A stretch of DNA of 53,278 nucleotides from Microcaldota archaeon (lineage in GTDB: Archaea; Micrarchaeota; Micrarchaeia; Micrarchaeales; CABMGC01): positions 1 through 53,278 of the forward strand of contig JAGWGW010000007.1 of assembly GCA_028867135.1 (NCBI GenBank), given 5' to 3'. Numbering within the stretch: position 1 is the first letter of the stretch; each line of letters begins with the position of its first letter. The notes beneath the pieces were generated by a model. That model ran no database searches. It worked only from the letters and a program-made list of their open reading frames with translations, and had not been told where the DNA came from. Below are positions 24,123 through 32,043 of this stretch, in pieces. Position numbers and translations under genes: made by a program.

Positions 24123-24800
24123 TCATTCTCCCCAGCCTACCAGAGGCCTGAACTCTATCCTTCCAAGCTCGGTCTTCCTGAATTCTACCTCCCGTATCTT
24201 CTCCATCCTCGTGAGCACCTGCCTTGCCTTCCCTCCTATCGGCGCAAGGACCATGCCGCCGACCTTCACCTGAGCCAGCACTATGTCTGGTACCGCTCTG
24301 ACAGCAGCTGTGTAGATGACCTTGTCGTATGGGGCCATGTCCATGTGCCCGCTAGCGCCATCCTTCCAGAGCACATCGACGTTGTCTATGCCTGCTTTTA
24401 TTATGTTCCCCGAAGCAAAGGTCGCGATTGATTTTTCTATCTCCAACGAAACCACCTTTCCCCTGCTTCCGACGCAGTACCCTATTAGCGCGGCGTTCCA
24501 TCCGCTTCCTGTGCCTATCTCGAGCACCTTGTCCCCCTCGTTCAGGTCCAGGTGCTCAAGCATCAGGGCCACGGTCGACGGCTGCGTTATGTTCGAGTCC
24601 GCGCATATGTCAAGCGGCGTATCCCTGTAGGCATTGTCCATGTCCTTATCCTTCACGAAAAGGTGCCTGGGAACATGCTTGAACGCATTTATTATCTTCA
24701 CGTCGCGCATGAAGCCCATCTCGACCAGGAAGTCGATGAACCTGAGGTTGTCCTTATCGAGGCTCTTCATCAGCACCGCCCTGTCCCTGTTCATGGTCAC
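24123..24800 (-). CDS. pcm: protein-L-isoaspartate O-methyltransferase
   Basis: This 225-residue enzyme repairs isoaspartyl residues in damaged proteins with SAM. The family signatures are intact: VPRHLFVKDKDMDNAYRDTPLDI near residues 42-65, the substrate loop SNITQPSTVALMLEHLDL, then motif I EIGTGSGWNAALIGYCVG and the post-motif VVSLEIEKSIATFA. It ends in RIEFRPLVGW, also typical. Its start overlaps the stop of the zinc-ribbon gene 24797-25021 by 4 bases (ATGA), so the two are translationally coupled. Confidence 0.92.
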   Translation of the reverse strand: MTMNRDRAVLMKSLDKDNLRFIDFLVEMGFMRDVKIINAFKHVPRHLFVKDKDMDNAYRDTPLDICADSNITQPSTVALMLEHLDLNEGDKVLEIGTGSGWNAALIGYCVGSRGKVVSLEIEKSIATFASGNIIKAGIDNVDVLWKDGASGHMDMAPYDKVIYTAAVRAVPDIVLAQVKVGGMVLAPIGGKARQVLTRMEKIREVEFRKTELGRIEFRPLVGWGE

Positions 24801-25021
24801 GCCTCTTCATATCCGCATTCCTTGTTGACGCATCTCCAGGAATCATCGGCTGTGCTGTACTCCAAGGATTCCTCTCCGCACCTAGGACAAGTAGCAAGAT
24901 CACCGTACCAGTATAGTCCTTTAGCCTGGTCCTGCATCCCCACCAACCTTAATGGAATGTGGCAAGAAGGAAGGAACGCTTTCGCGTCAGGGAAGGCAAC
25001 CTCTTTTTCAACCAGCCACAT
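24797..25021 (-). CDS. small zinc-ribbon protein, coupled to pcm
   Basis: The 74-residue protein has a C-terminal zinc ribbon, TCPRCGEESLEYSTADDSWRCVNKECGYEE, with two Cys-x2/4-Cys pairs. Two starts are possible: ATG at 25021, with TATA-like AAATATTTT about 25-30 bases upstream, or ATG at 24937, preceded by GGTGGGG. The ribbon itself is fully within either. A regulatory or RNA-binding role is likely for such proteins. The ATGA overlap with pcm places both in one transcript. Confidence 0.62.
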   Translation of the reverse strand: MWLVEKEVAFPDAKAFLPSCHIPLRLVGMQDQAKGLYWYGDLATCPRCGEESLEYSTADDSWRCVNKECGYEEA

Positions 25022-25100
25022 TCATTACCTTCCAATAATAGTACGCATGTAAAATATTTACGCCTTTCGCTTTTGGGCAAAACAGGGGAACATGGAGCTG

Positions 25101-25403
25101 TTATTGCACTATGCCTATGTGCACTGCGCTGTTCCTCAGCCTCAGCATGTGCTTGCATGGCTCGCCGTAAAAGGAGACGGATTCGCAGGTGCACGTTCCT
25201 CCCGTTATCCTGTTGCGCTCCAGTTCAACAGCTGTCCTGTGGTACCTGTCCTTCCTTGAATCGCTCCTAACAAAACCCTCGACAGAATTCCCGTCGAACC
25301 CGGTAACGATGACGGTCCTCGAATTGTTCATGAAGAGCGCCCTCGCCTTAACCTCTTCGTACTTATAGAGAAGAGGCCTCGGCCCCTTCCTATAGCTACT
25401 CAT
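25101..25403 (-). CDS. SWIM-type zinc finger protein
   Basis: The 100-residue protein has a SWIM zinc finger, CTCESVSFYGEPCKHMLRL (C-x-C-xn-C-x-H, about residues 71-89). The preceding part has strands suited to binding nucleic acid (RTVIVTGFDGNSVEGFVRSDSRKDRYH). SWIM proteins bind DNA or protein and are found, for example, with SWI2/SNF2 helicases and recombination factors. Its start overlaps the end of the upstream zinc-finger gene by 8 bases. Confidence 0.75.
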   Translation of the reverse strand: MSSYRKGPRPLLYKYEEVKARALFMNNSRTVIVTGFDGNSVEGFVRSDSRKDRYHRTAVELERNRITGGTCTCESVSFYGEPCKHMLRLRNSAVHIGIVQ

Positions 25404-25614
25404 TCATCTCAACGTTTCCAAGTATGACGTCAAAATGGACCTCACTCTTCCCCTTTCCCCCGGTCCTCCTGAAGTGCACCTCCTTCATGTGCTTCAACGC
25501 TCCCCTTACCCCCTTTACCTCGTTCCTTCCGCACAATCTGCAGTCGAAGCTGTCGTTTCCTCTGGATACGAAGAACTGCCTGAAGAACCTCTCGTAGTCG
25601 CTGCCCTTAGGCAT
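25396..25614 (-). CDS. small C2H2 zinc finger protein
   Basis: The 72-residue protein (ATG at 25614) carries a C2H2-like finger, FDCRLCGRNEVKGVRGALKHMKEVH. The flanks (DYERFFRQFFVSRGND and a GKGKSEVHFDV tail) are short. I choose 25614 over 25641 because a TATA box (GATATATAATT, about 25627-25637) lies just upstream and would fall inside the longer gene. It overlaps the SWIM gene by 8 bases, which suggests they work together on nucleic acid. Confidence 0.66.
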   Translation of the reverse strand: MPKGSDYERFFRQFFVSRGNDSFDCRLCGRNEVKGVRGALKHMKEVHFRRTGGKGKSEVHFDVILGNVEMNE

Positions 25615-25667
25615 CAAAGACACCCAATTATATATCAGCATACGGATATATCTAATGAACTGAAAGC

Positions 25668-26336
25668 ATGGGCAGGCACACAGGAGACGCCGACGAAATC
25701 AGGCATGTCGAGATAAGGGTAGGGCAGATAGTGCTTGACGGGGATCTCTCAATTCCTGCAGGCGCAAAGCGACTGGTGCTGTTTGCGCACGGAAGCGGCA
25801 GCAGCAGGCTGAGCCCCAGGAATAGGCTTGTTGCCGGGGCATTGAACAGGAAGGGGATCGCGACGCTTCTTTTCGACCTTCTCACAGAAGAGGAGGAGGC
25901 AGTTGACATGGTGACCGCTGAGTTAAGATTCGATATAAAGCTCCTCGCTCACAGGCTTGCCGGAGCCACTGACTGGCTGATAAACTGCGACAAGGCAAGG
26001 AGCATGAGCATAGGCTATTTCGGTGCAAGCACAGGAGCAGCAGCGGCATTGCTTGCAGCAACTGAAAAACCAGAAAAGGTAAAGGCGGTTGTATCAAGAG
26101 GAGGCAGGCCGGACCTTGCAGGGGCAGGCGCTCTCCCGCTTGTGAAATGTCCGACTCTGCTGATAGTCGGAGGGTTCGATGAGCAGGTCATAGAACTGAA
26201 CAGGAAGGCAATGTCGTTCATGAAGTGCGAGAAGGAGTTGGTTATAGTTCCAGAAGCATCGCATCTTTTCGAGGAAGAGGGCAGACTTGAGATCGTAGCG
26301 AAGCACGCAACAGATTGGTTCCTTAGATATTTGTAA
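25668..26336 (+). CDS. alpha/beta hydrolase, dienelactone-hydrolase-like
   Basis: The 222-residue protein has a serine hydrolase triad. The nucleophile is in GYFGASTGAAAALLAA (about S121, G-x-S-x-G), the acid in IVGGFDEQVIELN (about D171), and the histidine in PEASHLFEEEGRLE (about H199). An HGSGSSRLSPRN loop near residue 41 supplies the oxyanion hole. This group (COG1073/COG0412-like) is often fused or adjacent to a phosphoribosyltransferase, not the case here. Substrates are unknown. Its promoter is back to back with 25396-25614 across about 50 bases. Confidence 0.78.
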   Translation: MGRHTGDADEIRHVEIRVGQIVLDGDLSIPAGAKRLVLFAHGSGSSRLSPRNRLVAGALNRKGIATLLFDLLTEEEEAVDMVTAELRFDIKLLAHRLAGATDWLINCDKARSMSIGYFGASTGAAAALLAATEKPEKVKAVVSRGGRPDLAGAGALPLVKCPTLLIVGGFDEQVIELNRKAMSFMKCEKELVIVPEASHLFEEEGRLEIVAKHATDWFLRYL

Positions 26337-26424
26337 AGAACCGAAATTTTCAAGGCTATCCGGCAGGCATAACAAGTTCTACGACGGTTTCCATGGACCT
26401 TCAAAGCCCCCAAGCAACATCTAG

Positions 26425-27312
26425 CTAGGAGCTCGGCGCAGTATACCCGCTCTGCCAGTTCGCGTTCCATATCACATTCGTTGGAGTTCCCTGGTTGTTG
26501 CCTCCTGAGTAATCGTTTGCATTGCCATTCAAGGGCCACCATCCTACCAAATTCTGCAGACCAACAGGAGCACCTCCAATCCCCTCATGATAAAGCATCG
26601 TTATCGTTGTATTGTCTAGAGAGGCGTTGTAGATTTGGGCATCGGCTATCGAACCATTAAAGTTGCCATTGTTGATAATGCCAACATAACTGCCAAAGTA
26701 GAGGGGATTTGTATTTACAATTGTTCCACTGCTGGTAGTCGCAGTTCCTTGAAGTTTGCCGTTCAAGTAGCCAGTTAGCGTTGTTCCATCATATGTCATT
26801 ACTGCTTGGTACCATACGTTAGGAAGAAGTTGACTGCTGTAAAAGCTTACAAAATCGCCAGTAGTTGTCTCAATACTATAACGCAACTCCCCATTGCCCG
26901 CAAAGTAAAAAGCAATACATGGCGTACAGCTAACTATCTGTGACATTGGATATTGATTTCCTTGTATTGTCAGGGCGTTTGCCGTCGCTTCAAACCACAT
27001 AACATAGGTTACTTTGTCGTTAGAGTATCCTAATGATGTTGAACTAGGTATGTAGATAGAACTACTGTGCCCATTGAATTGCCCTACATACCTGGGAATG
27101 AGATTGTTGCATTGCCCTGCAAGACTCACCTGAGCTGCTGTCCGTATGACCTGGCACGAGCCGGGAGTTGCAGTTGGCTTCAGGTTTCCGAGGCTGAATA
27201 TCCCAAGAGAATAAAGGGAGACCATGACAATCGCGATCGCGAGTATCGCCCATCCGTAGGTCATCAGGTACTCCATTGCAGACTGAAGTTTCCTTTGCGG
27301 TTCAAGTTTCAC
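26425..27312 (-). CDS. pilin-like surface protein with LamG domain
   Basis: The 295-residue protein begins with an archaeal class III signal: basic QRKLQSAMEYLMTYGWAIL, then a hydrophobic helix (about residues 20-40). Cleavage would be expected near the polar residues before SAMEY. The rest (about 70-260) is a concanavalin-A-like LamG/laminin-G fold with the sequence pattern NVWYQAVMTYDGTTLTGYLNGKLQG..., then IADAQIYNASLDNTTITMLY and LVGWWPLNGNANDYSGGNNQG. Such domains bind glycans or proteins. It is probably part of a pilus or surface adhesin. Confidence 0.75.
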   Translation of the reverse strand: MKLEPQRKLQSAMEYLMTYGWAILAIAIVMVSLYSLGIFSLGNLKPTATPGSCQVIRTAAQVSLAGQCNNLIPRYVGQFNGHSSSIYIPSSTSLGYSNDKVTYVMWFEATANALTIQGNQYPMSQIVSCTPCIAFYFAGNGELRYSIETTTGDFVSFYSSQLLPNVWYQAVMTYDGTTLTGYLNGKLQGTATTSSGTIVNTNPLYFGSYVGIINNGNFNGSIADAQIYNASLDNTTITMLYHEGIGGAPVGLQNLVGWWPLNGNANDYSGGNNQGTPTNVIWNANWQSGYTAPSS

Positions 27313-27390
27313 GTCAATCCTTTACTATGACTTGATGGATAAAACTTAAAATGCGTGCTGCAGGGCAAAGAACAGTGGATGTCAAATGAG

Positions 27391-28316
27391 CTACAGCCTT
27401 GCGGCTCCTATGGCAGAATCGGCTCCTCCGTACCATACCCACAGGTTGCCGTTCCTTTCAATCGCAGCGCACGCGAACACGACGTTCGATACGACGCCGT
27501 TTATCTCCCATTCCAGCTTGGGCTCGAGCAGAGGCTTTTCCGATCTCCAGAGCACCTTCGCTGGATTGTCTTTTTCTACAAGGGCAGCGCCGAGCCTGTA
27601 GACCTTGTCCGTGTCAGCCCCGTGGTACAATATGAACCAGCCATTGTCCGTCAGTATTGGAGGAGCGCCTCCGCCCACCCATCCATTATCCCACATGCCT
27701 TTCCTGGGAGTCATGAAACCTTCTGTCTCCGTCGTCCAAGGCCCCGAAAGCTCCTTCGAGCTTGCGATCTCTATGTTGGGCCACGGCCTCCTGAGCATCT
27801 TGTACTCGCCGTTTATCCTCTCAGGAAATAGGGCTCCGTCCTTGTCCGACGCCCTCTCATGCTCTCTGTCAACCTCCCCTATCTTTTCAACGACTTTCCC
27901 GCATGCTCATAGATCGCTATCTTCGCGACCTGCTCCAGCATGTTCGCCTCTGTGCAGGTCATGATTATCCTTCCATCGGTCATCCTCGTCAGCCTCGGAT
28001 CCTCAAGCTGCAGGTGCTGTCCGGGGGAATCGAGCATTATGCCGTTCCTCCTCCAGTTAAGGCCGTCGCTGCTTGTTGCGCCTCTCAGCCTTGAAACCCC
28101 GTCCCGGCCCTCTGCCCTATAGACCATAAGCAACGAAGCGCCCATCTCGACCACAGCGGGATTGAACACGCCCCTAGCCTCTATCGCGCCCCTTTTTGCA
28201 GGGCTTAGTATGGGCTTCTGGCTTATCCTCTCAAGCTCCCTTCCCTGCTGGATCATGGCAAGCCAGGGTTGCCTGCCATTGGACTGCCTCAACAGGCCAT
28301 TAGCCATATGCATCAT
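27391..28316 (-). CDS. GH130-like glycoside phosphorylase, split by a -1 shift at a slippery heptamer
   Basis: Two frames together make one GH130-type protein (beta-mannoside phosphorylase family, COG2152). The first (28316 to stop near 27880) has RGVFNPAVVEMGASLLMVYRAEG and LEDPRLTRMTDGRIIMTCTE. The second has GGGAPPILTDNGWFILYHGAD, YRLGAALVEKDNPAKVLWRSEKPLLEP and ends VVFACAAIERNGNLWVWYGGADSAIGAA. Between them, frame zero reads GCG GGA AAG TCG ... TAG. A -1 shift at GGGAAAG (27894-27900) gives VVEKIGEVDREHERASDKDG and joins the rest without a gap. It could be programmed frameshifting, a true pseudogene or a one-base sequencing error. The start is ATG 28316; TTG at 28322 is less likely. Confidence 0.75.
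27894..27900 (-). other. canonical -1 slippery heptamer inside the GH130 gene
   Basis: On the minus strand the zero-frame reading is G GGA AAG, the X-XXY-YYZ form used for programmed -1 frameshifts. Shifting -1 here fuses the two halves of the enzyme exactly where the sequences should join. A zero-frame stop follows 15 bases later. Confidence 0.5.
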
Positions 28317-28473
28317 ACCCAATATGGCATCCCATCATCTGGTATTTAAACCTGAGCAGGCCCTTCGACAGCGCTGCGCAATCGTACGAAATTATACTTT
28401 TCTATACGCAAATATCAACATGTGGCATCAGGTATACACATATATAGGAAGGCTGTGATGTATATCCGGTAAT

Positions 28474-28731
28474 ATTACGATTCCTTGCGCGCATACCATC
28501 GACATCAACAGGGCCGTGCACCCGAGGACCCAGGGCTGCACAAAGTGCATAAGGGAGGGCGAGAAGTGGGTGCAGCTCAGGATGTGCCTGAAGTGCGGGA
28601 GGGTGAGCTGCTGCAACTCATCCCATGAGAAGCATGCCACAAAGCACTTCGAGGAGACCGGGCACAGCATAATGACCGACTTTCCGTCGAAGTCATGGAG
28701 ATGGTGCTTCGTGGACAAGAACTACATCTGA
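28474..28731 (+). CDS. UBP-type zinc finger protein
   Basis: The product matches the UBP zinc finger (ZnF-UBP), which in eukaryotes binds the C-terminus of free ubiquitin. It contains IPCAHTIDI, GCTKCIREGEKWVQLRMCLKCGRVSCCNSS, HATKHFEETGHSI and WRWCFVDKNYI. The first two zinc ligands (Cys and His of CAH) lie upstream of the first standard start, GTG at 28516. Only AUU codons (28474 and 28480) or ACG stand in frame before them after the preceding stop. TATA (ATATATAGG, about 28440-28448) predicts a start near 28470. I place the start at AUU 28474 (85 residues), so this needs proof. Archaeal targets may be small ubiquitin-like modifiers. Confidence 0.7.
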   Translation: MTIPCAHTIDINRAVHPRTQGCTKCIREGEKWVQLRMCLKCGRVSCCNSSHEKHATKHFEETGHSIMTDFPSKSWRWCFVDKNYI

Positions 28732-28735
28732 TGCG

Positions 28736-29395
28736 TCAGCCTCCCTTCCCATCCTTCCCCTTGGCAACCTCAAAGTAGGAGACCAAGGATACGCAGGCCA
28801 GGAACACGGCGAGGTTCATGTATATGGAATAGATGGCCAGCCGCTCGTTGAGCTGCGAGGTCGTTGCGTTGGTGAGCTGCATCCACGCATCGGAAAACGA
28901 GTTGTACAGGGGGCCCTGCGCAAACGGAACCTGCTGCGGGCATACGAGAAGCACAAGCGTGCCCAGAAGGTATATCGATGTGCCTGCGAGCATCAGCCTT
29001 CTTATCGTGTTGTGGAACCTTCCGTCCTCGTTTATGCCTGTGACAAGCATTATGGCAAAGGCCAGCACAAAGAGGTCGAATCCAAGAGGCTGGAACGGCA
29101 CAGAGACAGGCATGTTCAGGTACAGGCCAGGCCAGAACAGTATAGAGCCGACAAGCACCACCAGTATTGCGCTCATGTACCTCGCTATCGAATAGAAGAG
29201 CCAGAGCTGCTCCCCAGCGAACTTGAACGCGAACCCCTTCTGCTTCTCGAGGAAGTACGTCCTTGAATACCTGACAAGCACAGCGAAAGCCATCAGCAAC
29301 GGTATCGCGCCGTACACAAGCATCTGCAGAAGCAGCGACTGCAGGTTTGCCAGCGCATCCTGGGCGTTCAGCTGCAAAAGCAAAGGTATCATCAT
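28736..29395 (-). CDS. polytopic membrane protein of a three-gene envelope operon
   Basis: The 219-residue protein has about five or six membrane helices, among them LLLQMLVYGAIPLLMAFAVLV, LWLFYSIARYMSAILVVLVGSILFW, LFVLAFAIMLVTGI, MLAGTSIYLLGTLVLLVC and IYSIYMNLAVFLACVSLVSYFE. It starts at the ATG that overlaps the previous stop by 4 bases (ATGA), so its reading is coupled to the secreted protein before it. A longer frame to 29530 is only antisense overlap. No family is named with confidence. Confidence 0.62.
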   Translation of the reverse strand: MMIPLLLQLNAQDALANLQSLLLQMLVYGAIPLLMAFAVLVRYSRTYFLEKQKGFAFKFAGEQLWLFYSIARYMSAILVVLVGSILFWPGLYLNMPVSVPFQPLGFDLFVLAFAIMLVTGINEDGRFHNTIRRLMLAGTSIYLLGTLVLLVCPQQVPFAQGPLYNSFSDAWMQLTNATTSQLNERLAIYSIYMNLAVFLACVSLVSYFEVAKGKDGKGG

Positions 29396-30387
29396 GCACC
29401 ACAGCTTGACCCGGGGCTCCTGCCCTGCGGAAGAAGGCCGTACTGGCTCAGGTACTGGTGCACCCTGGAATGGCCAGTGTAGCTTGAGAAGCTGTAGCCA
29501 AGCATGGTCTCGGGAGGCACTGCACCCCATCTTATCCCATGCGACGTGAAGAATATCGCGTCTTCGTAATACTGGCTAGGGAAATTGGCAATATTGAACT
29601 TCTCCAGGCTGTCCAGCATCGCCGTCTCGTTCATGCCCTGCGATGCCATCAGCTCTATGAGCCCCAATGCCGCTGCCCCGTGGTTGCAGTCGGGCATGCT
29701 TGTCGGGTTGTCGCAGCACGGCCTGTAGCTCTCGTTCGCCATCCTCCATACCATATCCTGCTGCGCACCGTCCTCTGCGACCATGCTGAGATTGCCCAGC
29801 TGGAGCATGCCAAGCGGCTTGTAGCCTCCGGTGCTCGCAAGGTTGTACGGATTCCCGCCGTAATGCATTATCATGCCGTTGGTTATGACCGGATTCTTGT
29901 TGTTTATCCCCAAGGACCAAAACACATACAGCACGAACTGCTGGTCGCTCTGGTTCAGCACGATCTGCGATGCGCTGTTCCCATTCAGTATGTCCATTTC
30001 AGCCTGCGTCAATGGGGTCCCTGAAGCATTAAGCGCAAGAACGAGCGATGACACGTTGAGCGCGTTCGCGCTCACGAGCGTCTTCACCCACGGCCCCCAT
30101 CTTGCATCGAGCACAACGTCGTTGCCTGGGGCTATCTCACGCGCAATTGCCTTGAAGTCCATCTCTGACGCGTTAAGGACCGGCGCTGAATCGAAAAGCG
30201 CCAATGCGTTTGCAGGCATCGGATAATCGTACTGCCGGATCGTTGTGCTTGTTGTGCTATTGCCGGCTATGCCGGGGAGCTGCGCTAAGCCAGCACTGAA
30301 TACGGATATGAAGACTATGGCCGATGCGAGCATCAGCCCCTGGACCAGCATCCCGTAAACTGCCTTTTGCTTTTTTCTCCTTGGCAT
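29392..30387 (-). CDS. membrane-anchored extracellular protein with CC...CNHG motif
   Basis: The 331-residue protein has a basic N-terminus and one membrane helix (about residues 12-34, MLVQGLMLASAIVFISVFSAGL). The outer domain has many N-glycosylation sequons. Its clearest feature is near residue 228: RPCCDNPTSMPDCNHGAAALGLIELMASQGM, in which three cysteines and a histidine are close, suggesting a metal- or cofactor-binding site. I have an impression of similar CCDN...DCNHG proteins in archaea but cannot name the family. It precedes and overlaps the polytopic gene and follows 30396-30806 after 8 bases. Confidence 0.62.
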   Translation of the reverse strand: MPRRKKQKAVYGMLVQGLMLASAIVFISVFSAGLAQLPGIAGNSTTSTTIRQYDYPMPANALALFDSAPVLNASEMDFKAIAREIAPGNDVVLDARWGPWVKTLVSANALNVSSLVLALNASGTPLTQAEMDILNGNSASQIVLNQSDQQFVLYVFWSLGINNKNPVITNGMIMHYGGNPYNLASTGGYKPLGMLQLGNLSMVAEDGAQQDMVWRMANESYRPCCDNPTSMPDCNHGAAALGLIELMASQGMNETAMLDSLEKFNIANFPSQYYEDAIFFTSHGIRWGAVPPETMLGYSFSSYTGHSRVHQYLSQYGLLPQGRSPGSSCGA

Positions 30388-30395
30388 CGAATCCC

Positions 30396-30806
30396 TTATG
30401 CGTAATTGGAGCTGCGGGACAGCCGCGTCACAGTCGCAGTGCCATCCTTGCTAAGCACGCTTACGGTAACTGCATCGCCAGGGCCTATGCACGGCTTCTC
30501 GACCATGTTGTGCGTGTACGCAAAATCTATGGTACCGTAGTCCTGGGTCTTTATGCCTGCATCGCAGCTGAACATCCCGTTCCCTATGGGCAGGCAGTTG
30601 TGGTCGTACACTCCAGTGCCTGAGAAGCTCCCAGTCGGTATGTTCCTTGTCGTGACGTTCCCCTCGAACACGTCCGAGAGGCTACCCGGCTGAGGCTGCT
30701 GCTTGCCGCTGTTTCCAGCCTGCAGGCTGCCTGCAGCCAAAAAGGCAATTGCTATGACCAGCAGCAGCGCGGCAACAATCGCTATTGTCGTGTTTCTGCT
30801 AACCAT
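30396..30806 (-). CDS. membrane-anchored extracellular protein, first gene of the envelope operon
   Basis: The 136-residue protein has an N-terminal helix (TIAIVAALLLVIAIAFLAAG) and an outer domain of beta-strand type with cysteines in DHNCLPIGNGMFSCDAGI and EKPCIGPGDAVTV. The end (VLSKDGTATVTRLSRSS) looks like a small beta-barrel finish. The ATG at 30806 is preferred to the frame start at 30836 because the added ten residues are unlike a signal. It forms one transcript with the CNHG protein and the polytopic protein. Function is unknown. Confidence 0.6.
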   Translation of the reverse strand: MVSRNTTIAIVAALLLVIAIAFLAAGSLQAGNSGKQQPQPGSLSDVFEGNVTTRNIPTGSFSGTGVYDHNCLPIGNGMFSCDAGIKTQDYGTIDFAYTHNMVEKPCIGPGDAVTVSVLSKDGTATVTRLSRSSNYA

Positions 30807-30938
30807 GCAGACCTCCTCGCGCCCTGCGGCGCGCATCCTCGTTTATGCGCATATCCATGTACTTCTCCAGCATAAAATCACGTTATATGCAATGGAGAAA
30901 CAGCATATTAGGATTGGTATGAAACTAGTTTCAGGTCC

Positions 30939-31622
30939 TTATGGGCGTTGCGATGCGACTTCGGAGCTCTTCAGCAGCACCATGTTCGTCATCCCGCGCC
31001 TTCTTCTCTCTACAAGGCCCCTGCCTTCCAGCCTGTCCAGTATCCTTGTCACCTTGACCTTCGTAAGCTTGCTCCTTTCGACAAGCTCCGACTGGAAGAT
31101 CGCTCCGTCAGCCTGCTCTATCAGCTCGTACAGCTTGCGCTCCTCGGGCCTCATAAGCCTGAGCGCCTTCCTATCAGGAGCCGAGGCTGGCTTTTCCTGC
31201 GCCATCCTCTTCCCTGCTTCCACAGGCTTGATGTAAAGATGCCTGCTTGCAGCAGAGTAGCCGTAGCTGATGCCGAGCACCCCTCCTATGAACACAAGCA
31301 CGAAGCCTGCAAGGAAGCCCCCGCCCCCTATAAGGCTTGCAATGGAAACCACTAGCGCCACTATCGAATGGTTCTGCACTGATGCCGGATCAGTCATCCT
31401 CATGCGCATCGTCATGAGCAGGACCACGATGCCGCTTGCAGTCTCGACTATGCCATGGTAGATGCTGATGTTCGGCAGCACAAGCACCATCATGTGTCCG
31501 TCAGTGAACGTGAAGCCTATGGGAAAGCCAAGAATCGCAAGGAGCCCGCTAAGGAATATCAGCGCCCCTCCTATGAGGAACAGCACCCTTATGATGCTCG
31601 GTCCTCCAGACTTGCCGGCCAT
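30939..31622 (-). CDS. membrane protein with C-terminal winged helix
   Basis: The 227-residue protein has four membrane helices in the first 125 residues (ALIFLSGLLAILGFPIGFTF, ISIYHGIVETASGIVVLLM, IVALVVSIASLIGGGGFLAGF and VFIGGVLGISYGYSA). It ends in a winged-helix DNA-binding domain, about 155-220 (MRPEERKLYELIEQADGAIFQSELVERSKLTKVKVTRILDRLEGRGLVERRRRGM). Membrane-tethered MarR/TrmB-like regulators of this kind occur in many archaea. The domain probably controls genes in response to a membrane signal. Targets are unknown. Confidence 0.72.
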   Translation of the reverse strand: MAGKSGGPSIIRVLFLIGGALIFLSGLLAILGFPIGFTFTDGHMMVLVLPNISIYHGIVETASGIVVLLMTMRMRMTDPASVQNHSIVALVVSIASLIGGGGFLAGFVLVFIGGVLGISYGYSAASRHLYIKPVEAGKRMAQEKPASAPDRKALRLMRPEERKLYELIEQADGAIFQSELVERSKLTKVKVTRILDRLEGRGLVERRRRGMTNMVLLKSSEVASQRP

Positions 31623-31802
31623 AAAGGTAATTGGCAGAGCATATTAAATAATCGAACTTAGGGAAGGGCACGGCAGCCATCGTCACATCGTTTGCGATTC
31701 ATCCCGATCCCCTCGATTCCATCCTATCTGCAAACATTTAAATGGGAAAGGATACATAATTACTACGTACATCACGAGCAGGATAAAGGTAGGCGAAGAG
31801 GT

Positions 31803-32024
31803 ATGGAGAAGACAAGGATAATATTCAACAAGAAGGGCAACACCCTGGACATATGGCTCGATGATCCGAAGAAGGAGAGCATAAGCGAGGAGACTGATTC
31901 TGAGGTAATACTCAAGAAGGACAAGAAGGGAAGGATAATCGGCATAGAGAAGCTCAATTTTGTGCACGATAAGGCGCATTCAAAGGAATCCGCAGAGATG
32001 CCTTTAGAACTGGTAGTCGAGTAA
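31803..32024 (+). CDS. DUF2283 family protein
   Basis: The 73-residue protein fits DUF2283, small beta-rich proteins with the pattern D-x-L-x-I-x-L and E-S-x-E-x-x-x-x-V-I-L-K-x-D-x-x-G-x-I-I-G-I-E. Here it reads NTLDIWLDDPKKESISEETDSEVILKKD and GRIIGIEKLNF. No biochemical function is established; some members neighbour toxin-antitoxin or cell-division genes. I choose the ATG at 31803, which has a GAGGT close upstream. The frame to 31692 adds an unlikely N-terminus. Confidence 0.7.
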   Translation: MEKTRIIFNKKGNTLDIWLDDPKKESISEETDSEVILKKDKKGRIIGIEKLNFVHDKAHSKESAEMPLELVVE

Positions 32025-32043
32025 GCAGGTCGAGTGCGCAAGT

